NCBI RefSeq assembly: GCF_905397285.1 | Contig: NZ_CAJPUX010000001.1 | Coordinates: 1,240,001 to 1,304,000 of the forward strand | DNA: 64,000 nt | Source of the DNA: Cupriavidus plantarum | GTDB taxonomy: Bacteria > Pseudomonadota > Gammaproteobacteria > Burkholderiales > Burkholderiaceae | Direction of reading: 5' to 3' | In this document: positions 32,133-42,246 of the stretch, piece after piece | Layout of the letters: each line of letters begins with the position of its first letter | Position numbering within the stretch: position 1 is the stretch's first letter | Position numbers and translations under genes: made by a program | The notes under the pieces: model-generated | The model's input: the letters and a program-made list of their open reading frames with translations, nothing else | What the model was told of the DNA's origin: nothing | Databases searched by the model: none

Positions 32133-34271
32133 ATGCATGCGAGCCAGAAGCTTGCCGCTCTCGCGGCCGGCACCATCGCCATCGCCGCCTGTGGCGGCTC
32201 CGACAACAATAACAATAACAACGGCGGAGGCGGCAATACCAGCCAGAATCCCAACAACCGGCCCACGTTCGTGGTCGGCACCATCAACACACTCGCGTAC
32301 GACGGCAATACCGATGACCTGCTGACAGGCGGTCTCGGCAAGGACGGCATCGGCAGCGCGACGGCGCCGGTGCCCGCCGATCCCACCGCGCCCACGGCGG
32401 CCGAACTGCGCCGCTATGCGATCTGGAACAACTACCGCGCGATCGTCGATACCTCGGCGGCGGGCGGTTACGGTTCGCTCTACGGGCCGAACGTCGATCC
32501 GCAGGGCAACGTGACGAGCGGGCAGGGCAAGATCGCGGGCGTCGAGTACCTCGCCTTCGCCGACGATGGCACGGGCCAGCAGAACGTGACGCTGATGGCC
32601 CAGATTCCATCCACGTTCGATCCGAACAACCCTTGCCTGATCTCGGCGACCTCGTCGGGCTCGCGTGGCATCTATGGCGGCATCGCGGTTGCCGAATGGG
32701 GCCTGAAGCGCGGCTGCGCGGTGGCTTTCACGGACAAGGGCACGGGCGCCGCGCCGCACGACCTGGATACGGACACCGTGCCGCTGATCAATGGCACGCG
32801 CGCCGCGCGCGTCGGCGCGGGGAAGACCGCGCAGTTCGTGGCGCAGCCGGGCGCGCAGTCGCTGTCCGATTTCACCGCGGCATTCCCGCACCGGCTCGCC
32901 TTCAAGCATGCCCACTCGAAGCAGAACCCCGAGAAGGACTGGGGCAACAACACGCTGCAAGCCATCGAGTTCGCGATCTGGGCGATCAACGACCGCTTCG
33001 GCGCGTTGAACACCGACGGCTCGCGGCAGGCCAGCATCGGCAAGGACAAGATCATCGTCATCGCGTCGGCGGTATCGAACGGCGGCGGGGCGGCGGTGGC
33101 GGCGGCCGAGCAGGACACCACGGGTCTGATCGACGGTGTCGCCGTCGGCGAGCCGAACCTGAACCTGCCGCCCACCGCGGGGGTATCCGTCCGCCGGGGC
33201 GGCGTGACGGTGCCCGCGTCGGGCAAGCATCTCTACGACTACACGACCACGGCCAACCTGATGCAGCTGTGCGCGAGCCAGGACGTGAACCTCGTCAATG
33301 CGCCGTTCCTGTCGTCGGTACCCGGCACGACGGCCGGCAATCGCTGCGCGGCGCTGTCGACGGCAGGGCTGATTACCGGTACGGACCTGAGTTCGCGCGC
33401 CGCGGGCGCGCGCGCGGCCTTGCGCGCGGCCGGGTGGGAGGCCGAGTCGGATGAACTCTACGCGTCACTGTCGGCGCTGGAGGTCGGGAGCTCGATCTCG
33501 GTGACCTACGCCAATGCCTATGCGCGCGCCAGCGTGACGGACCGCCTCTGCAACTACAGCTTCGCGGCGGTTGGCGGCGCTACGTCCACGCCGGTGCAGA
33601 TCGCGCCCGCCGTGCTCAATGTGTTCTTCTCCACGGGGAATGGCGTGCCCCCGGGTGGCGGCGTGACGCTGATCAACGACGCCGCGTCCGGCGGCCCGAC
33701 GCGCGATCTCGTGTCCGTTTCGACGGGCAGCGGCGTGGCCGACGCGAACTTCCCCGGCGCGAAGTGCCTGCGTGACCTGCTGACCGGCACCACGGCACAG
33801 GCGCTCGCGACGCAGACGGGCATCGGGCAGACGTATCGCACGGGCAACCTGCGCGGCAAGCCGGCCGTGATCGTGCATGGCCGCAGCGACGGCCTGCTGC
33901 CGGTGAACCACACGTCGCGGCCGTATCTGGGCTTCAATCGCGCGCAGGAAGGGTCCGCGAGCAAGCTGTCGTATATCGAGGTCGAGAACGCGCAGCACTT
34001 CGATGCGTTTATCGGCGCGATTCCCGGCTACAGCAACCGGTTCATCCCGCTGCACCTGTACGTGAACCGGGCGCTCGATGCCGTGTACGCGAACCTGCGC
34101 AGTAACCAGCCGCTGCCGCCGTCGCAGGTGGTGCGGACCACGCCGCGTGGCGGGCTGAACGGCACGGTCGCGCCCGCGATCACGGCGAACAACGTCCCGG
34201 CGATCGCGGCGTCACCCGCCTCGGGTAATGCCATCGCGGTATCGGCAAGCGTGGTGGATGTGCCTAATTAG
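32133..34271 (+). CDS. D-(-)-3-hydroxybutyrate oligomer hydrolase, lipoprotein-type signal
   Basis: A 712-residue hydrolase that cuts 3-hydroxybutyrate dimers and oligomers arising from polyhydroxybutyrate breakdown. The N-terminus MHASQKLAALAAGTIAIAAC is a lipoprotein signal with Cys20, followed by a GGSDNN-type Asn/Gly-rich linker. The core has ISATSSGSRGIYGG around residues 170-183 with the probable nucleophile Ser, NGGGAAVAAAEQD and a C-terminal VENAQHFDAF with a His of the triad. AGACAACGGAGA provides a Shine-Dalgarno site. It is transcribed alone. Confidence 0.9.
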   Translation: MHASQKLAALAAGTIAIAACGGSDNNNNNNGGGGNTSQNPNNRPTFVVGTINTLAYDGNTDDLLTGGLGKDGIGSATAPVPADPTAPTAAELRRYAIWNNYRAIVDTSAAGGYGSLYGPNVDPQGNVTSGQGKIAGVEYLAFADDGTGQQNVTLMAQIPSTFDPNNPCLISATSSGSRGIYGGIAVAEWGLKRGCAVAFTDKGTGAAPHDLDTDTVPLINGTRAARVGAGKTAQFVAQPGAQSLSDFTAAFPHRLAFKHAHSKQNPEKDWGNNTLQAIEFAIWAINDRFGALNTDGSRQASIGKDKIIVIASAVSNGGGAAVAAAEQDTTGLIDGVAVGEPNLNLPPTAGVSVRRGGVTVPASGKHLYDYTTTANLMQLCASQDVNLVNAPFLSSVPGTTAGNRCAALSTAGLITGTDLSSRAAGARAALRAAGWEAESDELYASLSALEVGSSISVTYANAYARASVTDRLCNYSFAAVGGATSTPVQIAPAVLNVFFSTGNGVPPGGGVTLINDAASGGPTRDLVSVSTGSGVADANFPGAKCLRDLLTGTTAQALATQTGIGQTYRTGNLRGKPAVIVHGRSDGLLPVNHTSRPYLGFNRAQEGSASKLSYIEVENAQHFDAFIGAIPGYSNRFIPLHLYVNRALDAVYANLRSNQPLPPSQVVRTTPRGGLNGTVAPAITANNVPAIAASPASGNAIAVSASVVDVPN

Positions 34272-34319
34272 CCATTTTGCAAGGATGGCGCGCCGTTGGC
34301 CTGTTTGGCATCGGCGCGT

Positions 34320-34347
34320 CTTGAAAAGACTACACCAAGCCCTATCT
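34320..34347 (+). promoter_or_regulatory. sigma-32 (heat-shock) promoter of clpB
   Basis: CTTGAAA (34320-34326), a 13-base spacer, and CCCTATCT (34340-34347), close to the RpoH consensus CTTGAAA-N11-16-CCCCATNT. It lies 100 bases before clpB. Confidence 0.85.
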
Positions 34348-34447
34348 TTCGAAAGTCAGTGTCCGGCAGGACATACGGAGCGTACGCGGCAAGACGTATG
34401 CGGCCCGTCCCGCAGCAGGACACACTCATCGAGAGAGAGGGTTCTAC

Positions 34448-37036
34448 ATGCGTCTAGATAAATTCACCACCCGGTTCCAGGAAGCGCTGTCCGACGCGCA
34501 AAGCCTGGCGCTGGGCAACGACAACCAGTACATCGAACCGCAGCACCTGCTGCGCGCGCTGCTCGCCCAGAACGACGGGGCGGCGCGCGCGCTGCTGTCG
34601 CGTGCCGGCGTTAACGTCAATGGCCTCCAGACCGCGCTGGACGCCGCCATCAAGCGGCTGCCGCAGGTGTCGGGCACGAACGAGGTCCAGATCGGACGGG
34701 ATCTCGTCAATCTGCTCAATGCCACCGAGAAGGAGGCGATCAAGCGCAACGACCAGTTCATCGCCAGCGAGCTGTTCCTGCTCGCCGTCTCCGACGACAA
34801 GGGCGAGACGGGTCGCATCGCGCGTGAAAACGGGCTCGCGCGCAAGTCGCTCGAGGCCGCGATCGTGGCCGTGCGCGGCGGCGACGGCGTCAACAGCGCC
34901 GATGCCGAATCGCAGCGCGAGGCGCTCAAGAAGTACACCGTCGACCTGACCGAGCGCGCGCGTTCCGGCAAGCTCGACCCCGTGATCGGCCGGGACGACG
35001 AGATTCGCCGCGCGATCCAGATCCTGCAGCGCCGCACCAAGAACAACCCCGTGCTGATCGGCGAACCCGGCGTGGGCAAGACCGCGATCGTGGAAGGCCT
35101 CGCGCAGCGCATCGTCAATGGGGAAGTGCCGGAGTCGCTCAAGAACAAGCGCGTGCTCGTGCTCGACATGGCCGGCCTGCTGGCCGGCGCCAAGTATCGC
35201 GGCGAGTTCGAGGAACGGCTGAAGGCGGTGCTGAGCGACGTGGCCAAGGACGAAGGCCAGACGATCGTGTTCATCGACGAGATCCACACGATGGTCGGCG
35301 CGGGCAAGGCCGAGGGCGCGATCGATGCGGGCAACATGCTCAAGCCGGCGCTCGCGCGCGGCGAGCTGCATTGCATCGGCGCGACCACGCTGGATGAGTA
35401 CCGCAAGTACATCGAGAAGGACGCCGCGCTCGAGCGCCGCTTCCAGAAGGTGCTGGTCGACGAGCCGAGCGTCGAGGCGACCATCGCAATCCTGCGTGGC
35501 TTGCAGGAAAAGTACGAACTGCACCACGGCGTGGAGATCACCGACCCGGCGATCGTCGCCGCGGCGGAACTCTCGCACCGGTACATCACGGACCGCTTCC
35601 TGCCGGACAAGGCAATCGACCTGATCGACGAGGCGGCCGCGCGCATCAAGATGGAAATCGACTCCAAGCCGGAGGCGATGGACAAGCTCGAGCGCCGCAC
35701 GATCCAGCTGAAGATCGAGCGCGAGGCCGTGAAGAAGGAAACCGACGAGGCGTCGCTGAAGCGGCTCGAGCTGATCGAGCAGGAGATTGCGCGCCTCGAG
35801 AAGGAATACGCGGATCTCGACGAGATCTGGCGCGCCGAGAAGGGCGCCGCGCAGGGGGCGGCCGCGCTCAAGGAAGAGATCGACAAGATCCGCCTGGAGA
35901 TCACGCGTCTGCAACGCGAAGGCAAGCTGGACAAGGTGGCGGAGCTTCAGTACGGCAAGCTGCCTGAACTCGAGGGCAAGCTGCAGGCGGCAACCAAGGC
36001 CGAGGCCGACGAGCAGAAGCAGCCGAACAAGCTGCTCCGCACGCAGGTTGGCGCCGAGGAGATCGCCGAGGTGGTGAGCCGCGCGACGGGCATCCCCGTG
36101 TCGAAGATGATGCAGGGCGAGCGCGAGAAGCTGTTGAAGATGGAAGACCGCCTGCATGCGCGCGTGGTGGGTCAGGACGAAGCCGTCCGCCTGGTATCCG
36201 ATGCGATCCGCCGTTCGCGCGCGGGCCTCGCGGACGAGAACAAGCCGTATGGTTCGTTCCTGTTCCTTGGGCCGACGGGCGTGGGCAAGACCGAGCTGTG
36301 CAAGGCGCTGGCCGAGTTCCTGTTCGACTCGGAAGAGCATCTGATCCGCATCGACATGAGCGAATTCATGGAGAAGCACAGCGTGAGCCGGCTGATCGGC
36401 GCGCCGCCGGGATATGTGGGCTATGAAGAAGGCGGTTACCTGACCGAGGCCGTGCGCCGCAAGCCGTATTCGGTGGTGCTGCTCGACGAAGTCGAGAAGG
36501 CGCACCCGGACGTCTTCAACGTGCTGCTGCAGGTGCTCGACGATGGCCGTTTGACCGACGGGCAGGGCCGTACCGTGGACTTCAAGAACACGGTGATCGT
36601 CATGACGTCGAACCTCGGATCGCATCTGATCCAGTCGATGTCGGGCGAGCCGCAGGACGTGGTGAAGGGCGCGGTCTGGCAGGAAGTGCGCACGCATTTC
36701 CGCCCGGAGTTCCTGAACCGGATCGACGAGGTGGTGGTGTTCCATGCGCTGGACCAGAAGAACATCGAGTCCATCGCGCGGATCCAGCTGCAGCGCCTGC
36801 AGTCGCGTCTGGCTCGCATGGACATGACGCTGGATATCAGCGAGGCGGCGCTGGCGCGCATCGCGAGCGCGGGGTACGACCCGGTGTTCGGCGCGCGGCC
36901 GCTCAAGCGCGCGATCCAGCAGCAGATCGAGAACCCGGTCGCCCGGGCGATTCTCGAGGGCAAGTTCGCGGCCAAGGACGTGGTGCCGGTGGACTACACC
37001 GACGGCGAGTTCACGTTCGGACGGTCGCTGCATTGA
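34448..37036 (+). CDS. clpB: ATP-dependent disaggregase ClpB
   Basis: An 862-residue AAA+ chaperone that extracts proteins from aggregates with DnaK. The N domain covers residues 1-145; Walker A1 GEPGVGKT is near 205-212; the coiled-coil middle domain, rich in Glu/Lys ([21 protein letters not shown] region), spans about 410-530; Walker A2 GPTGVGKT is near 609-616; [29 protein letters not shown] follows. The M-domain separates it from ClpA, and there is no ClpP-binding IGF/L loop. A heat-shock promoter precedes it. Confidence 0.97.
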   Translation: MRLDKFTTRFQEALSDAQSLALGNDNQYIEPQHLLRALLAQNDGAARALLSRAGVNVNGLQTALDAAIKRLPQVSGTNEVQIGRDLVNLLNATEKEAIKRNDQFIASELFLLAVSDDKGETGRIARENGLARKSLEAAIVAVRGGDGVNSADAESQREALKKYTVDLTERARSGKLDPVIGRDDEIRRAIQILQRRTKNNPVLIGEPGVGKTAIVEGLAQRIVNGEVPESLKNKRVLVLDMAGLLAGAKYRGEFEERLKAVLSDVAKDEGQTIVFIDEIHTMVGAGKAEGAIDAGNMLKPALARGELHCIGATTLDEYRKYIEKDAALERRFQKVLVDEPSVEATIAILRGLQEKYELHHGVEITDPAIVAAAELSHRYITDRFLPDKAIDLIDEAAARIKMEIDSKPEAMDKLERRTIQLKIEREAVKKETDEASLKRLELIEQEIARLEKEYADLDEIWRAEKGAAQGAAALKEEIDKIRLEITRLQREGKLDKVAELQYGKLPELEGKLQAATKAEADEQKQPNKLLRTQVGAEEIAEVVSRATGIPVSKMMQGEREKLLKMEDRLHARVVGQDEAVRLVSDAIRRSRAGLADENKPYGSFLFLGPTGVGKTELCKALAEFLFDSEEHLIRIDMSEFMEKHSVSRLIGAPPGYVGYEEGGYLTEAVRRKPYSVVLLDEVEKAHPDVFNVLLQVLDDGRLTDGQGRTVDFKNTVIVMTSNLGSHLIQSMSGEPQDVVKGAVWQEVRTHFRPEFLNRIDEVVVFHALDQKNIESIARIQLQRLQSRLARMDMTLDISEAALARIASAGYDPVFGARPLKRAIQQQIENPVARAILEGKFAAKDVVPVDYTDGEFTFGRSLH

Positions 37037-37067
37037 TGGGCCCCTCTCCCTGACGGGAGAGGCGGGA

Positions 37068-37119
37068 GCGGGGTGGGAAGCGGGCCGGCGGTCGGCGCGT
37101 TCCCACCCCGCTTTTTTTT
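37068..37119 (+). terminator. intrinsic terminator of clpB
   Basis: GCGGGGTGGGAA and TTCCCACCCCGC form a 12-pair stem with a 20-base loop, followed by TTTTTTTT. Confidence 0.87.
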
Positions 37120-37140
37120 AGGTCGGGTTGGTGAGAAGAT

Positions 37141-37159
37141 TTGCGTTGCAATGACGCAA
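37141..37159. promoter_or_regulatory. inverted repeat upstream of isocitrate dehydrogenase
   Basis: TTGCGT-N7-ACGCAA, a 6+6 inverted repeat of the T-N11-A kind used by LysR-type regulators, 160 bases before the gene start. Confidence 0.4.
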
Positions 37160-37318
37160 GAACGGGCCAAAATCCGTATTTTTCGGCGCATTTCGCAGAA
37201 AGCCGGCCCAATGCAATCCGCCCGAAAGCAAAATCAGGCAAAATTGCGGTTTGCCGCCCTGCATGCAAATGTGCGCGGCGGCGATTTCTCAACCTGATTA
37301 TTTATCGCGAGACATGCA

Positions 37319-39556
37319 ATGAGTACCCAGCAGCCCACCATCATCTATACCCTGACCGACGAGGCCCCGCTGCTGGCGACCAGCGCCTTCCTGCCGATCA
37401 TCCGCACGTTCGCAAAGCCGGCTGGCGTGAACGTCGAGACGAGCGACATCTCGGTGGCGGGCCGCATCCTGGGCTTGTTTCCCGAATACCTGACCGAAGA
37501 GCAGCGCGTGCCGGACAACCTGGCCGAGCTGGGCCGCCTGACGCTGCTGCCGGACACCAACATCATCAAGCTGCCGAACATCAGCGCGTCGGTGTTCCAG
37601 CTGACCAGCGCGATCAAGGAACTCCAGGCCAAGGGCTACAAGATCCCCGACTACCCGGAAGATCCGAAGACCGACGAAGAGAAGGCCATCCGCGCGCGCT
37701 ACTCGAAGGCGCTCGGCAGCGCGGTGAACCCCGTGCTGCGCGAAGGTAACTCCGACCGCCGCGCACCGGCCGCCGTGAAGAACTACGCGCGCAAGCACCC
37801 GCATTCGATGGGCAAGTGGAGCATGGCCTCGCGCACGCACGTGGCTCACATGAAGCACGGCGATTTCTACCACGGCGAAAAGTCGATGACGCTGGACCGC
37901 GCCCGCGACGTGAAGATGGAACTTGTCACGAAGAGTGGCAAGACCATCGTGCTGAAGCCGAAGGTTTCGCTGCTGGACGGCGAGATCATCGACAGCATGT
38001 TCATGAGCAAGAAGGCCCTTTGCGAATTCTATGAAGAGCAGATGGAAGACGCGCGCGAAACCGGCGTCATGTTCTCGCTGCACGTGAAGGCGACCATGAT
38101 GAAGGTCTCGCACCCGATCGTGTTCGGTCACGCCGTGCGCATCTTCTACAAGGAAGCCTTCGAGAAACACGGCAAGCTGTTCGACGAACTGGGCATCAAC
38201 GTGAACAACGGCCTGGTGGACCTGTACTCGAAGATCGAGTCGCTGCCGGAGTCGAAGAAAGAAGAAATCGTGCGCGACCTGCACGCCTGCCACGAGCATC
38301 GTCCGGAACTGGCGATGGTGGACTCGGCCAAGGGTATCTCGAACCTGCATGCGCCGAACGACGTGATCGTCGATGCGTCGATGCCGGCCATGATCCGTAT
38401 CGGCGGCAAGATGTGGGGCGCCGACGGCCGTCCGAAGGACACCAAGGCCGTGATCCCGGAAAGCACGTTCGCGCGGATCTATCAGGAAGTCATCAACTTC
38501 TGCAAGACCAACGGCGCGTTCGACCCGACGACCATGGGCACGGTGCCGAACGTTGGCCTGATGGCCCAGCAGGCCGAGGAATACGGCTCGCACGACAAGA
38601 CCTTCGAAGTGGCGGAAGCCGGCGAAGCGCGCATCGTCGACCTGGCGACCGGTGAGGTGCTGCTGACGCAAAACGTGGAAGCGGGCGACATCTGGCGCAT
38701 GTGCCAGGTCAAGGACGCGCCGATCCGCGACTGGGTGAAGCTGGCCGTAACGCGCGCGCGCAATTCGAACACCCCCGTGGTGTTCTGGCTCGACCCGTAC
38801 CGTCCGCACGAAGCCGAACTGATCAAGAAGGTGGAAACCTACCTGAAGGATCACGACACCAAGGGCCTCGATATCCAGATCATGTCGCAGGTCCGCGCGA
38901 TGCGCTACACGCTCGAGCGCGTGATCCGCGGCCTGGACACCATCTCGGCCACGGGTAACATCCTGCGCGACTACCTGACCGACCTGTTCCCGATCATGGA
39001 ACTGGGCACCAGCGCCAAGATGCTATCGATCGTACCGCTGATGGCCGGTGGCGGCATGTACGAGACGGGCGCCGGCGGCTCGGCACCGAAGCACGTGCAG
39101 CAGCTGGTCGAAGAGAACCATCTGCGCTGGGACTCGCTGGGCGAATTCCTGGCGCTGGCGGTCTCGCTCGAGGAACTGGGCATCAAGACGGGCAACGAGC
39201 GCGCCAAGATCCTGGCCAAGACGCTGGACGCGGCCACCGGCAAGCTGCTGGACAACAACAAGAGCCCGTCGCCGAAGACCGGTCAGCTCGACAACCGTGG
39301 CAGCCAGTTCTACCTGGCCATGTACTGGGCCCAGGAACTTGCCGCGCAGACGCAGGACGCCGAGCTTGCCGAGACGTTCAAGGGTCTGGCCAAGACGCTG
39401 ACGGAAAACGAGAAGACCATCGTGGGCGAGCTCGCCGACGTGCAGGGCAAGCCCGTGGATATCGGTGGCTACTACCAGCCGGACTTCGCGAAGCTGGAAG
39501 CCGTGATGCGTCCGAGCAAGACGCTGAACGCCGCGCTGGCCGCCGTCAAGGGCTGA
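37319..39556 (+). CDS. icd: NADP-dependent isocitrate dehydrogenase, monomeric type
   Basis: A 745-residue enzyme of the large monomeric class, oxidising isocitrate to 2-oxoglutarate with NADP+. Characteristic segments are [15 protein letters not shown] at the start, [42 protein letters not shown] (residues about 140-165), which binds isocitrate, and the C-terminal [17 protein letters not shown]. Homodimeric Icd is absent from this window. Two of the enzymes that compete for the same substrate, aceA and aceB, lie 20 kb downstream. Confidence 0.97.
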   Translation: MSTQQPTIIYTLTDEAPLLATSAFLPIIRTFAKPAGVNVETSDISVAGRILGLFPEYLTEEQRVPDNLAELGRLTLLPDTNIIKLPNISASVFQLTSAIKELQAKGYKIPDYPEDPKTDEEKAIRARYSKALGSAVNPVLREGNSDRRAPAAVKNYARKHPHSMGKWSMASRTHVAHMKHGDFYHGEKSMTLDRARDVKMELVTKSGKTIVLKPKVSLLDGEIIDSMFMSKKALCEFYEEQMEDARETGVMFSLHVKATMMKVSHPIVFGHAVRIFYKEAFEKHGKLFDELGINVNNGLVDLYSKIESLPESKKEEIVRDLHACHEHRPELAMVDSAKGISNLHAPNDVIVDASMPAMIRIGGKMWGADGRPKDTKAVIPESTFARIYQEVINFCKTNGAFDPTTMGTVPNVGLMAQQAEEYGSHDKTFEVAEAGEARIVDLATGEVLLTQNVEAGDIWRMCQVKDAPIRDWVKLAVTRARNSNTPVVFWLDPYRPHEAELIKKVETYLKDHDTKGLDIQIMSQVRAMRYTLERVIRGLDTISATGNILRDYLTDLFPIMELGTSAKMLSIVPLMAGGGMYETGAGGSAPKHVQQLVEENHLRWDSLGEFLALAVSLEELGIKTGNERAKILAKTLDAATGKLLDNNKSPSPKTGQLDNRGSQFYLAMYWAQELAAQTQDAELAETFKGLAKTLTENEKTIVGELADVQGKPVDIGGYYQPDFAKLEAVMRPSKTLNAALAAVKG

Positions 39557-39629
39557 TCGCGCTTCGCTGTGTTGAAAGCCTGACGAAAGAAACCGTGGTA
39601 TCCGGGCCACCCCAAGAGGGTGCCCGGCC

Positions 39630-39679
39630 AGCCCGTGTATGGCGCATGCACCGTTGCATGCCTCATGCACGGGCTTTTT
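39630..39679 (+). terminator. intrinsic terminator of icd
   Basis: AGCCCGTG (39630-39637) pairs with CACGGGCT (39668-39675), enclosing a second stem GCATGCA/TGCATGC with loop CCGT; TTTTTC follows. Confidence 0.82.
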
Positions 39680-39790
39680 CATTTCCGCTGCAGTGCACAT
39701 GGCCCTGACGCTGGGCATGTCGCCACGCCGTGGTGCGATGCGGGGCGATGCGGTTAAATACGCTGTAATAATCCGCTGCGCGATCATCTT

Positions 39791-39804
39791 GTATATCGAT
39801 ATAC
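39791..39804. promoter_or_regulatory. perfect palindrome GTATATCGATATAC, candidate operator
   Basis: A 14-base perfect palindrome in the AT-richer promoter zone before the gamma-glutamyltransferase gene, 12 bases upstream of a TTGACA hexamer. GntR- and similar dimeric regulators bind sites of this size; the regulator here is unknown. Confidence 0.5.
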
Positions 39805-40019
39805 GTGTAGTACGCTTGACACGATTCCAATAAAAAACGAGCCCTACTGCATCATGGCCGATACACGTTTGTTGAGCCTCTTCTCGCCATAGCGCGAGTC
39901 CCCGCAGTTTCCCCATTCCTTTCTTTCCGTTTCGAGCGATGCCGCGTGGTCGAGCCACCACCGCGGCAGGGGGACGCTTTTGCTTTTTCTCTTCTCGTTG
40001 TCGTCCTGGAGGACAAATC

Positions 40020-42026
40020 GTGTTGCACCTCAAAAGAACGCAACTGGGAATGGCCGCGGCCGTTGCCAGTACCCTGCTCATCATCTCGTGCGGCGGCAGT
40101 GACGATCCGCCCACGGCATCCAACCCCTCGACGCCTGCCACACCGGTGACGCCCGCCGACACGAGTTGCCAGGTGCTGGCCGACAATGGCAGCACGGTGG
40201 TCGTGGGTTCGAACCAGCCCGGCGATCCATCGCTGCCCGAGCCGGCATCGGGATATCGCAAGGGGTTGAAGCAGGTCAGCGCCAAGACCTACATGGTGTC
40301 CTCGTCGAACGCGTATGCGAGCGCGGCCGGATGCGCGATTCTCAAGAAGGGCGGCAGCGCGGCGGATGCGGCGGTGGCCGTGCAGTCGATTCTCGGGCTG
40401 ACGGTGCCCGAAGCCACGGGCATGGGCTCGGGTGGCTTCATGCTGTACTACGACGCGCGGACCAAGTCCGTACAGGCCTACGACGGCCGCGAGTCAGCGC
40501 CCGCCGCGGCGACCGAGAACTACCTGCGCTACATCGACGACGTGACCGCGATGACGACGCCGGTGCCGAGCGCGCGCGCGAGCGGCCGGTCGATCGGCAC
40601 GATCGGCATTCCGCGTCTGATCGAACGCGTGCAGAAGGAGCACGGCAAGCTTGCGTGGAAGGATCTGTTCGGCGATGCGATCTCGCTCGCGTCCAATGGC
40701 TTTCCGATCGGCGGGCGGCTGGCGGCGGCGATCTCGAGCAACGCCACGTCGCTGAAGCGCGACCCGGAAGCGCTCGCATATTTCTTCAATGCGGACGGCA
40801 CGCCGAAGGCGCTGGGCACGGTGCTCAAGAACCCCGCCTACGCGAACACGCTGACGCAGATGGCCGCCAATGGCGCCAACGCGATCTACACGGGCCAGAT
40901 CGCGCAAGACATCGTCAACAAGATCGCCACGACCACGGCGGTGGACGGCAGTGCGATTACCCCGGGCAAGACGACGCTTGCGGACCTCGCAGCGTATCAG
41001 GCCAAGATGCGTGAGCCGATCTGCACGACGTACCGCGCGTACTGGATCTGCGGTGCGCCGCCTCCGACGTCGGGCGGCATCACGGTGCTGTCGGCGATGG
41101 GCATTCTCGAGAATTTCGACATGGCCTCGATGAAGCCGACCGCCATCGACGGCGAGGGCGGCAAGCCCACGGTGCTCGGCGTGCACTACGTGAGCGAGGC
41201 CGAACGCCTGGCGTATTCCGACCGCGACAAGTACGTGGCCGATACGGACTTCGTGCCGCTGCCGGGCGGTTCCGCCAACACGATGCTGAACAAGCCGTAC
41301 ATGGCATCGCGCGCGGCGCTCATCTCACCGACGGCGAGCATGGGCACGGCCACCGCCGGCGCGCTCGGCAGCGTGCCGCTCGGCGTGGCGTCGCTGATCG
41401 AGCATGGCACCAACCATTTCTCGATCGTCGATGCGGACGGCAGCGTGGTCAGCGCGACCACGTCGGTCGAATCGAGCATGGGGTCGTTCCACATGACGAA
41501 CGGCTTCCTGCTGAACAACCAGCTGACGGACTTCAACGCGACGCCGACGGACTCGCTCGGCGTGCCCATCGCCAACCGGGTGCAGCCGGGCAAGCGTCCG
41601 CGCAGCTCGATGTCGCCGACGATGGTGTTCCGCAAGGCCGCGGACGGTTCCATCGGCGACTTCTTCATGGCCACCGGTTCGCCGGGCGGCGGCACGATTC
41701 CGCAATACGTCGTGAAGACGCTCGTGGGTGTGCTCGACTGGGGTCTCGATGCGCAGCAGTCCTCGGGTCTGGTCGACTTCGGCGCGAGCAACTCGGCGAC
41801 GACGACCGTGGGTGGCGAACATCCGAACATCGACGTCACGAACAGCGGCAACAACGATACGCTGATCACGGGTCTGCGCTCGCTTGGCCATACGATCTCG
41901 ACGTCGTCGCAATCGAGCGGCGTCAACACGATCATCCGTTCGCAGAGCGGTGGCACGCCGATCTGGATCGGCGGCACCGATCCGCGTCGGGAGGGCGTGG
42001 TGCTGGGAGATACGTTCCGTCCTTGA
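40020..42026 (+). CDS. ggt: gamma-glutamyltransferase, lipoprotein form
   Basis: A 668-residue Ntn-hydrolase that cleaves glutathione and other gamma-glutamyl compounds and matures by autocleavage. The GTG at 40020 is preceded by GGAGGA. The signal MAAAVASTLLIISC carries a lipobox, so the enzyme is probably anchored in the periplasm. The catalytic Thr464 starts the small subunit in HGTNHFSIVD; YDGRESAP carries the substrate arginine and SPGGGTIPQ lies in the C-terminal part. A short linker rich in Pro/Thr follows the lipobox. Confidence 0.9.
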   Translation: MLHLKRTQLGMAAAVASTLLIISCGGSDDPPTASNPSTPATPVTPADTSCQVLADNGSTVVVGSNQPGDPSLPEPASGYRKGLKQVSAKTYMVSSSNAYASAAGCAILKKGGSAADAAVAVQSILGLTVPEATGMGSGGFMLYYDARTKSVQAYDGRESAPAAATENYLRYIDDVTAMTTPVPSARASGRSIGTIGIPRLIERVQKEHGKLAWKDLFGDAISLASNGFPIGGRLAAAISSNATSLKRDPEALAYFFNADGTPKALGTVLKNPAYANTLTQMAANGANAIYTGQIAQDIVNKIATTTAVDGSAITPGKTTLADLAAYQAKMREPICTTYRAYWICGAPPPTSGGITVLSAMGILENFDMASMKPTAIDGEGGKPTVLGVHYVSEAERLAYSDRDKYVADTDFVPLPGGSANTMLNKPYMASRAALISPTASMGTATAGALGSVPLGVASLIEHGTNHFSIVDADGSVVSATTSVESSMGSFHMTNGFLLNNQLTDFNATPTDSLGVPIANRVQPGKRPRSSMSPTMVFRKAADGSIGDFFMATGSPGGGTIPQYVVKTLVGVLDWGLDAQQSSGLVDFGASNSATTTVGGEHPNIDVTNSGNNDTLITGLRSLGHTISTSSQSSGVNTIIRSQSGGTPIWIGGTDPRREGVVLGDTFRP

Positions 42027-42044
42027 TCGGATTTTGCTGAACAC

Positions 42045-42082
42045 CGCGCGTTTCCGCCCGCCGGCGGGAGCGCGCGTTTTTC
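42045..42082 (+). terminator. probable intrinsic terminator of ggt
   Basis: GCGCG (42046-42050) and CGCGC (42071-42075) enclose an inner CCGCC/GGCGG hairpin, followed by GTTTTTCTTT. Confidence 0.65.
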
Positions 42083-42246
42083 TTTGGCGGCCGGCTTTTC
42101 CTGGCCCGCCTTTTTCGTCTGTTTCATCGCGCTCTTCCGAAATGTCGCGCGTCCGGGCCTTGGTGTCGCCAGACTTGACGGATGTCAATTCGCTGCTGAC
42201 CTTGGACGTCTAGCCTCGCTTCTGTTTCCACCGAGCATGCGAGGTC

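Larger units (their letters stand above)
39557..40019. other. 463-base gap between icd and gamma-glutamyltransferase
   Basis: It contains the icd terminator (39630-39679), then an AT-richer stretch (39740-39850) with a perfect 14-base palindrome (39791-39804) and a TTGACA hexamer at 39816-39821 that may be a -35 box. No coding frame in it is convincing. The 170 bases between this and the ggt start would form a long leader or hold a second promoter. Confidence 0.6.

Noticed and set aside
34454..37033. 859-codon open frame on the strand opposite clpB
   Set aside because: It mirrors clpB throughout and its product has no family features; long antisense frames are common in DNA of this GC content. 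The same applies to the long minus-strand frames at 28045-29613 and 37298-38854 and to the frames opposite or beside gdhB.
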